From: Capsaspora owczarzaki ATCC 30864 | Lineage: Eukaryota > Opisthokonta > Filasterea | Direction of reading: 5' to 3' | DNA length: 64,000 nucleotides | Assembly (NCBI RefSeq): GCF_000151315.2 | Contig: NW_011887301.1 | Location: forward strand, 836,021 to 900,020 | Shown: piece after piece, positions 57,741 through 64,000 of the stretch | Layout of the letters: each line of letters begins with the position of its first letter | How positions within the stretch are numbered: the first letter of the stretch is position 1 | Position numbers and translations under genes: made by a program | The notes under the pieces: generated by a model | Told to the model about the DNA's origin: nothing | The model's input: the letters and a program-made list of their open reading frames with translations, nothing else | The model's database searches: none

Positions 57741-60405
57741 GGGAAGAACTTCATTTCCCGCCAAATTTTCCAGCATTCAGTTTGTTTGGCCGCTTTGACG
57801 CGGATCGCCTTCACTCTCGCCGGATCACTCGATTTTAGTTGTTGCTGTTGTTGTTGTTGCTTTGCTTGTTGCTTGTCGTGCTGCTCTTGCGGTTGCTCAT
57901 TCACGACTCTTGTTCGGCAGGTCGAGTTTCTCGCGACGCTCGTCCGCCACACAAAGGCCGTCAACTGCGTCCGCTTTGCCCCAACCAAAGAGCGCGTCCT
58001 TGCATCGGCAAGCGATGATGGCCTGATTATCATCTGGCAGCGCAACGACCGGTTGGCGGACGCCGGTGGATCCGCAGTCTCCTCCGACGATCCCTCAAAG
58101 TCGGCTTTTGGAGGGCTGGCGCGCGACGATGGTTCGGTGGATAAGGAGTCCTGGACCGTGCGGACGGCACTCCGGTGAGCATCTAATGATTGCCATTTCT
58201 GTTGAAGACGCGAGGGCCTTTTTTTGATTTGTCAATGACCGCGTTTTCCTCATTCGTCGCTATTCTGTCCACTCTGCCTTTCACAGCATGCACATTGAAG
58301 ATGTATTGGATATTTGCTGGTCCCCCGATGCTAACTACCTGATTTCCGGCTCTGTGGACAATACTGTGGTGGTTTGGGATGTGGTTAAAGGTATATGCCA
58401 GTTTCTCTCCTCTCATCCTCCTCCATCTCCTCTCTCGCCGATGTTCATCTCGCGTACATGTGCAACCAGTGACTGATGGCATCGGATGTTTGTCTCAGGT
58501 CGACCCCTACAACAATTGAAAGACCATCGGCACTATGTTCAAGGCGTGACGTGGGATCCTCTTGGCCAGTACCTCGCCTCCCAAAGTAGTGACCGCTCTT
58601 TGTGTATCTATTCGGTGGTTGACAAGGAGGAGAAGAAAAAGAAGGCTGTTGCTGGCGAAAAGGCCTTGGGTGCTGCCGCCGCTTCCACCGCAACGCCCGA
58701 AGAGGCGACGACTACCACCCGTCGCATCAAAGAGATCAAGCCCGTTGTCACACACACCCGGTTTGACTTTGCAGAATATGCCAAACTGCGCAGTGTAACG
58801 ACAGACTCGTCAGACCCAACAACGCGCACCGTCACACTGGCCGACTCTGACAGTCCGACCACCGTCAAAGTCACCATTGCTGCTGAGCAAGTCGAGGAGA
58901 CCCCGGCCGTCACAGCAGTCAGTGAAGAAACAGCTGTACCCATGGATACGAGCGTTGCTCGATCTGCAGCCAAAACGGACGCAAATCCGGCAGCCTCGTC
59001 GTCCAACAAGACCCGCTTTTTCCATGACGAGACGCTCCCCAGCTTCTTCCGCCGCCTTGGCTTCACGCCAGACGGTGCGCTTCTGCTTGCTCCCGGAGGT
59101 TTGGGATCTGCCCTGTTGCATCCCGAGGTTGCAAGTCGCACGGCTCCCAAACCAGCCGCGAACGCGGATGCTGCACCAGCTCCTGTTGGTCAAGAGGCTG
59201 GAGCCACCAAGTCCGAGGAGAGCGACGGCGTCAAGAAGCCGACCGAGGAAACAACGACGGCTCCTCGTGCAACTGCCATTCACACGCTCTACGCATTTGC
59301 TCGCTCGTACCTGAATGCCCCGCTGTTTGATATCTGTGCGCTTTCCAAGCCCGCCATCGCCGTGCGTTGCTCGCCCGCCTTGTTTCAGCACCGCCAGCTG
59401 GCAGAGCCTGTTGCGCCCTTCTTGAAGCTGCCTTACCGCATGATTTTCGCGATTGCAACGATCGACACTGTTTTAGTTTACGACACGCAGCAACGCGCTC
59501 CGTTTGCCATGTTTACCAATTTGCATTACGCTCCGCTTACAGACATTGCATGGTATGAGCCGCTGAACATGCTCGGTGTTTTTTGTCTGTTCCGCCAAGC
59601 TTACTTGTGAAGTGTTGATTTTCAACAGGTCCGGGGATGGCCACACTCTCATGATGTCCTCCCAAGATGGATATTGCTCTTATGTGACTTGGAAAGAAGG
59701 CGAGATCGGTAAGGGAGAGCTCGCGTTGAGTTGTGAGTGAAAACCAAGCCGCAGCTGATCGATCGTTGTGCTGCGCTGCTTCATCCGTCCTCTTGGCAAT
59801 CTGCTACATGCAGGACTTCCGCTTGCTGCGAGTGCATACCCAGAAGGGGTACCCGCGCCAGCGCTGCTTGCCGAGCTCCCAACACTGGATGACAAAACTC
59901 TTGTCGCTCCAGCCCCAGTCGCTGTAACGCAGCCCATGCTATCAGCCTCCAGTTCGACCACTGCAACCAGTGTCAATGATATCAGTCATTTGATCAAGAA
60001 AAAGACCCCGACAGGTGTGGTAGCGGCTGCAACTCCGGCTGCTCCGCTCGTGAACGACCTTTCTCATTTGATCAAGCGCAAGGCTACCACCGCCGCCGCC
60101 CTTACTGCCAGTGCTAGTGCCTCCACTGAAGCGAATGGCAGTGCCGTGGCCTTTTTGTCGCCTTTCAAACGAAAAGGTAAGCTTGTGGAGAACAAACCAT
60201 GTTGGGAAAAGTCCAAGTCCAAACAAAACCTTTGTTTTGCTTGTTCGACATTGCTAACGGCGTGTTCCTGGATGGTTGGATTTTTTGTATTGCTTGTTGC
60301 TTTGATTGTTTAGATGAAGCAGAATCCTCCGAAAATGGTCACGAAAGCGATCCTGAACTCAACAAACGGCTGAAACTTGATGCCGAAAATGTGGATGCGA
60401 TGTGA
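57337..60405 (+). CDS. CHAF1B: Chromatin assembly factor 1 subunit p60 (CHAF1B/Cac2)
   Basis: Seven exons, 57337..57570, 57921..58174, 58287..58390, 58499..59552, 59629..59708, 59814..60176 and 60314..60405, give 726 aa. CAF-1 deposits H3-H4 behind replication forks; p60 is its WD40 subunit and binds the chaperone ASF1. Matches: [114 protein letters not shown], and the KRLKLD end. Insertions include a poly-Q run in the first blade and an Ala/Thr/Lys-rich loop in exon 4. The disordered tail carries one 11-residue motif twice, [11 protein letters not shown] and [11 protein letters not shown]. Intron 1 contains CA and poly(A) tracts. The ATG at 57337 is the first in frame. Very secure. Confidence 0.92.
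57706..57738 (+). repeat. Poly(A) tract in CHAF1B intron 1
   Basis: About 33 A residues on the sense strand within the intron. Confidence 0.9.
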
Positions 60406-61262
60406 TCGAAGCGGGTTGCTTCAGACCAAGAGTGTTTGATTGTTTTTTTGTCGTTGTAGTATCTCTTAACGCTTGACCAATGAAAAAATGCGCTGTCAAT
60501 TTGCAATCAAGATGAAACAAAGGGAGTGGAGGTCAAAACAAGGCGGATACACGGAATGCAGATGCTGAACATGCACAGCCACACGCAAAGCGAGGTTGCA
60601 GAAGGTAAACGTTTGAGGATTGCTCAACAAGTCAGAAACAAAGGCCCTAAACACTGGTGCAGTTCAGCAGAGCAGCCACGGAGCGCTGAACGTGGCGCGG
60701 GTGAAGGGTGGAGGTGTTTTCAGAGGGCGGTGTTGCTTGTTTTGGAGTGCTCTATTTCTTACTTGCACTGATTGCCTGATGCAGCCAAGTTTCGTGAAAT
60801 TCGACTCGAGTGGGAAATCACGGTGCATCTTGGAAGAAATTCTCTCCAACGCTCGGAATCGCCCTGTTGGTGGGCGAGAGGTACCCGCGCGTTCTGCACG
60901 CTGCCACACCTCAATTCCCCGGCTTTCTAGCCTCCTTTCTTGTCCGTGGCTTGTTCAGCCTTGCTGGGGGCCTGTTTGAGCTTTTGACACATTGACGAAC
61001 GACTTCTTGACATTTTTGGACATTTGGTCTTTCGTGCCACCGCTGCTCTCACAGGACGTGCGATCTCCCCTCAGTTTCCCCGCTTTCGTCCATTCCTCTC
61101 TCCTCACTCTCTCTGGCTCTCCTCATCCCGCTTCGTCTGGTGCTTCTGAGTCGCAGCCGAGTAAAGCGCCATATGCTCGAATGCGATTGCGGTTCAGTCT
61201 GCATTCTTTTTTTTTTTTTCCTTTTTTTTTTTTTTTCTCTTTTTCGACCTTTTTCACACACA
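60406..61262. other. Spacer upstream of the lamin-tail-like gene
   Basis: Contains the CHAF1B 3' end and the next promoter. Short frames (for example 60810..60995) lack family resemblance. T-rich runs occur at about 61206-61240. Confidence 0.6.
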
Positions 61263-61713
61263 ATGATGCGGTTTCGTGACAGGCGTGATCTTGCATTGAA
61301 TGTGCTCGCTACTGCCGAACAGCGCCGCCGCGTGTCACTGCCGTTCGCTCTGCCTCGCACAGTCGCTATGACGGTGGCCCTCACAGTAGCCCTGCTGGCC
61401 TGCCTGTTCGATCCCTCCAACGCAGGTCCGCAAACACCCACCGCCGCATTCTCCTCGTGTTTTTTGGGGTTTTTTGGGGGTTTTTTTTTTTTTTCTTTGG
61501 ACTTTTCTCTGCCTTCTCGCGCGCGCTCCAGCTTCGCCTTCACACGGCTCCCCTCCTCTCAATGAGTAGAGTGTCCTCTCGTGTTGGGCCTCGTTCGACG
61601 GTGCAGCGCTTTGGTTTCATCTCCTGCATGACGCACACCTTTGAGCTTGAGTTTTTGTGTGGGGTTTTTGGTAATTATTTTTCTTGCACCTGTTGGGTCT
61701 ATTCTCAATGATT

Positions 61714-61778
<65 letters not shown>

Positions 61779-64000
61779 ATTGAGCTTATTTGCGAGTTCG
61801 CCCTCTGATCTGCCTTCATTTCTGAGAACTCACTGAAATGTCAAATGTGTTGCTGTGATTTTTAGATTGCACCGACTTGCGAATTGTCGAGATTCTCAAC
61901 CGACCAGCAAGCACTGCTACCCAATACATTCAGCTGTTCAATTCAAATCGACTGCATGCGATCGCACTGAACGGTCTGACATTGGGGCATGTCTCTGGTG
62001 GCACGTCTGAAATTATGTCGTCGGACGTAATCATCCCTCCACTCGGGTGCGCCTTGCTCGGATCCAACAATGGCAGTTCCAATGGCAACGTCAAGTTGGA
62101 CCACGTTTGGTCGACCTTCTCCCTGGCATCGACAACCACTGAGACAATCCAACTTTCTCTGTATTCCACCACGTGCACCTCAGTCTCCATTGGGACTGGG
62201 GCGAGTTCATGGCCAACGTCAACCCAAGGCACCTCGTACGTCATTAGAGACTACAACCTCGCACCGACAGGTTCCAACTGGGAACTCTCGCCGTCCGCTT
62301 GGACCGGCTCTCTGACCAACAAAGGCTCGCCAGGTGTGTGTCAGCAGTTCTCGATGGCCGCAACCCGCGCGGCCATCATCACAGAATTCACGCCTGTTGC
62401 TTCCGCCAGTGTGCGACCGCGATCTTACATCAAATTATTCAACAGTGCCACCGTATCGCTCAACCTGGCGAACGTTAAATTGCGCGATGAAAACTCTTTG
62501 GTTAATTCATTCACGGCAGCTGCTGTACTTCCGCCAATGTCGTGCTCGTTGTTGTCGGGGTCCTCTAGCACGACCACCAATGGTAACATTACCGGCTACA
62601 TTGCAACGTATGACTCCGTCTGGTGGCTTTACGATGGCGATACGGTCCGCTTATCAGCCGCAATCACGCCGGCGGAATTGATTGGGCAATCAGTTTCGTT
62701 TACCACGGGATGGCCCTCGCGAGGTACTTACGCGTCCTACATTCTGAAGGACTATCGGAACACGGGCGACACTGCCAGTCTGTGGCGAGCTGGCACTGTG
62801 TCTTGGCCTGGGTCGAATGCTTGGAGTGGCGGCAACACTGGATATGGAGAGCCCTACCAATGCCCCTACGTTCAACGTGAGTCGTAGACTTTTTTCGGTT
62901 CTGCGAGCGCTTGTCTCGTCGGTCGTCTCACTTAGTTTGTTGAATTATGTCAGAATCTGCGTGCTCTACGATTGTGATTACCGAGTTCATGTACAACCCT
63001 GACATGATTGATTCCAATGAGATTCCCGGTAACGCTCGATTCTTCATTCTGTTGGATGGATGTTGAGTTGTTGCTCACTCCTCTTTTTGTGTTTGTTGAC
63101 CATCAGGTGAATACATCAGGGTGATGAACAAGGGGAGCTCATCTGTCAGCATGACTGGCATGTACATCAACAGCCAACAAATTGTTAACAATGTTGTTCT
63201 TCCTGGTGGCTGCGCTTCGTTGGTGCAAGCGACAACATTTATGGCGCCGATTTTGATAATGTCATCGGATTTGCATTAACGAACAGCGGCATGACCATCA
63301 CCATTTCCATCGGGCAATCAGGCGACGCTAACTATGAGGTCTGCAGTTCTGTCACATACGGAACAAGCGGAGCATGGCCCGGCAGCACTACCACCAATGG
63401 CAAAGCGTTCCAGCTTCGGGATCCGACCCTAGACCCAGCTTCAGCAAACTCGTGGATTCTTGCTACAACCCCTGTGGCGTCGACAGTGGGATCAAATTCT
63501 GGCAGCCCTGTGTGCGCCGCACGCCAAGCTGCCTCAGCTGCATCTTCTGCATCTAAAGCTGTGACCAGCATGGCCTCAATCGCATCGTTTGCGTCAATTG
63601 CTGCGACCAGCAAAGCATCGATGGCAAGTGCTTCTGTCGCAAGTGCCGCTTCCACGAGTCTGGCGTTGGCTGCAACTGCTGCTTCGAAAGCTTCAACCAG
63701 CGTCGCATCAGTCGCTTCTTCTGCCGCGAGAGCCGCTTCCACCAGTCTGGCTTTGGCTGCAACCGCCGCTTCCACGAGCCTGGCTTCGGGTGCATCGTCT
63801 GCATCGAAAGCTGCAACTAGTCTGGCTTCGATCGCGTCATTGTCTGCCAAAGCAGCAAGTGAGTCTTCCGCTTCTGTCGCATCAGTCAATAACCTTGATA
63901 CGCGCACTTTTGAAACGAGCTCGGAGCTCGGTGTCTCATCCTCGAATACGGAGCCCGTTGTCTCATCCTCTAATGCGGAGCCCGTTGCCTCGTCCTCTAA
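61263..64000 (+). CDS. Secreted protein with tandem lamin-tail-like domains and Ala/Ser-rich region (3' end beyond right edge)
   Basis: Exons 61263..61425, 61866..62876, 62954..63028 and from 63116 to the edge join in phase. Exon 1 ends in a signal peptide or anchor (VAMTVALTVALLACLFDPSNA). Three repeated beta domains follow, each opening like a lamin-tail domain (DLRIVEILNRPAS ... YIQLFNS; RAAIITEFTPVAS ... YIKLFNS; STIVITEFMYNPD ... YIRVMNK), continuing with a PP-x-x-C turn and ending in a WxL...GSPxC-type motif. After the third (CAARQ) comes a Ser/Ala-rich stretch from about 63520 built of variants of AASxASxA, then Glu/Pro/Val/Ser repeats. Exon 4 needs a one-base frame change between about 63211 and 63225: the upstream part matches the family in one frame and the downstream part (DNIYGADFDNVIG) in another. 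Probably a cell-surface protein; no function can be named. Confidence 0.75.
61716..61774 (+). repeat. (CT)n microsatellite in intron 1 of the lamin-tail-like gene
   Basis: About 29 CT units on the sense strand, 91 nt before the exon 2 acceptor. Confidence 0.95.

Overview
This is nuclear DNA of a small-genome eukaryote with compact, intron-rich genes: short GT-AG introns (mostly about 60-250 nt), a standard genetic code, and homopolymers and dinucleotide repeats confined mainly to introns and spacers. The gene content (RIC1, FAM21/WASHC2, HDAC11, SNAPIN, CAF-1 p60, a laminin-type EGF protein, C1/C2/RasGAP signalling) points to an opisthokont on the animal side. Poly-Q tracts, very short spacers and a cycloeucalenol cycloisomerase suggest a unicellular holozoan, perhaps a filasterean of the Capsaspora type. 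The lineage is inferred from protein resemblance only; no database search was possible.

Layout. 1-5.8 kb: a partial Q-rich gene (-), cycloeucalenol cycloisomerase CPI1 (+), SNAPIN (+), and the Rag GTPase RagA (-). 6.0-16.8 kb: RIC1 (+, 23 exons) facing NOL10 (-, 11 exons), then intronless SPCS2 (+). 17.0-27.1 kb: a secreted C39-like peptidase (-) with a proposed 2.6-kb intron, an IGHMBP2-like helicase (+), an SLC25 carrier (+) and HDAC11 (-), with a broken leucine-rich-repeat relic just upstream of HDAC11. 28.4-36.7 kb: FAM21/WASHC2 (+) and a 694-aa protein of unknown function (+). 37.3-44.0 kb: a 2,246-aa intronless laminin-like secreted protein (-), followed by a 2.4-kb gene-free spacer. 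46.4-60.4 kb: a C2-C2-C1-C1-RasGAP protein (+), a Calx-beta/cyclic-nucleotide-binding-like/LCAT acyltransferase fusion (-), a 441-aa orphan (-) and CAF-1 p60 (+). 61.3-64 kb: the start of a secreted protein with tandem lamin-tail-like domains and an Ala/Ser-rich region (+), cut by the right edge.

The genes do not form one pathway. Several act on endosomes, lysosomes and Golgi (SNAPIN, RagA, RIC1, WASHC2), some on RNA or chromatin (NOL10, IGHMBP2, HDAC11, CAF-1), and some at the cell surface (laminin-like, lamin-tail-like). Gene starts are often divergent at 130-260 bp, so shared promoters are likely. The exon models below were built by hand from splice consensus, reading phase and resemblance to known families. 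Two genes (RIC1 and the lamin-tail-like gene) each need a one-base frame correction and should be checked against reads or transcripts.
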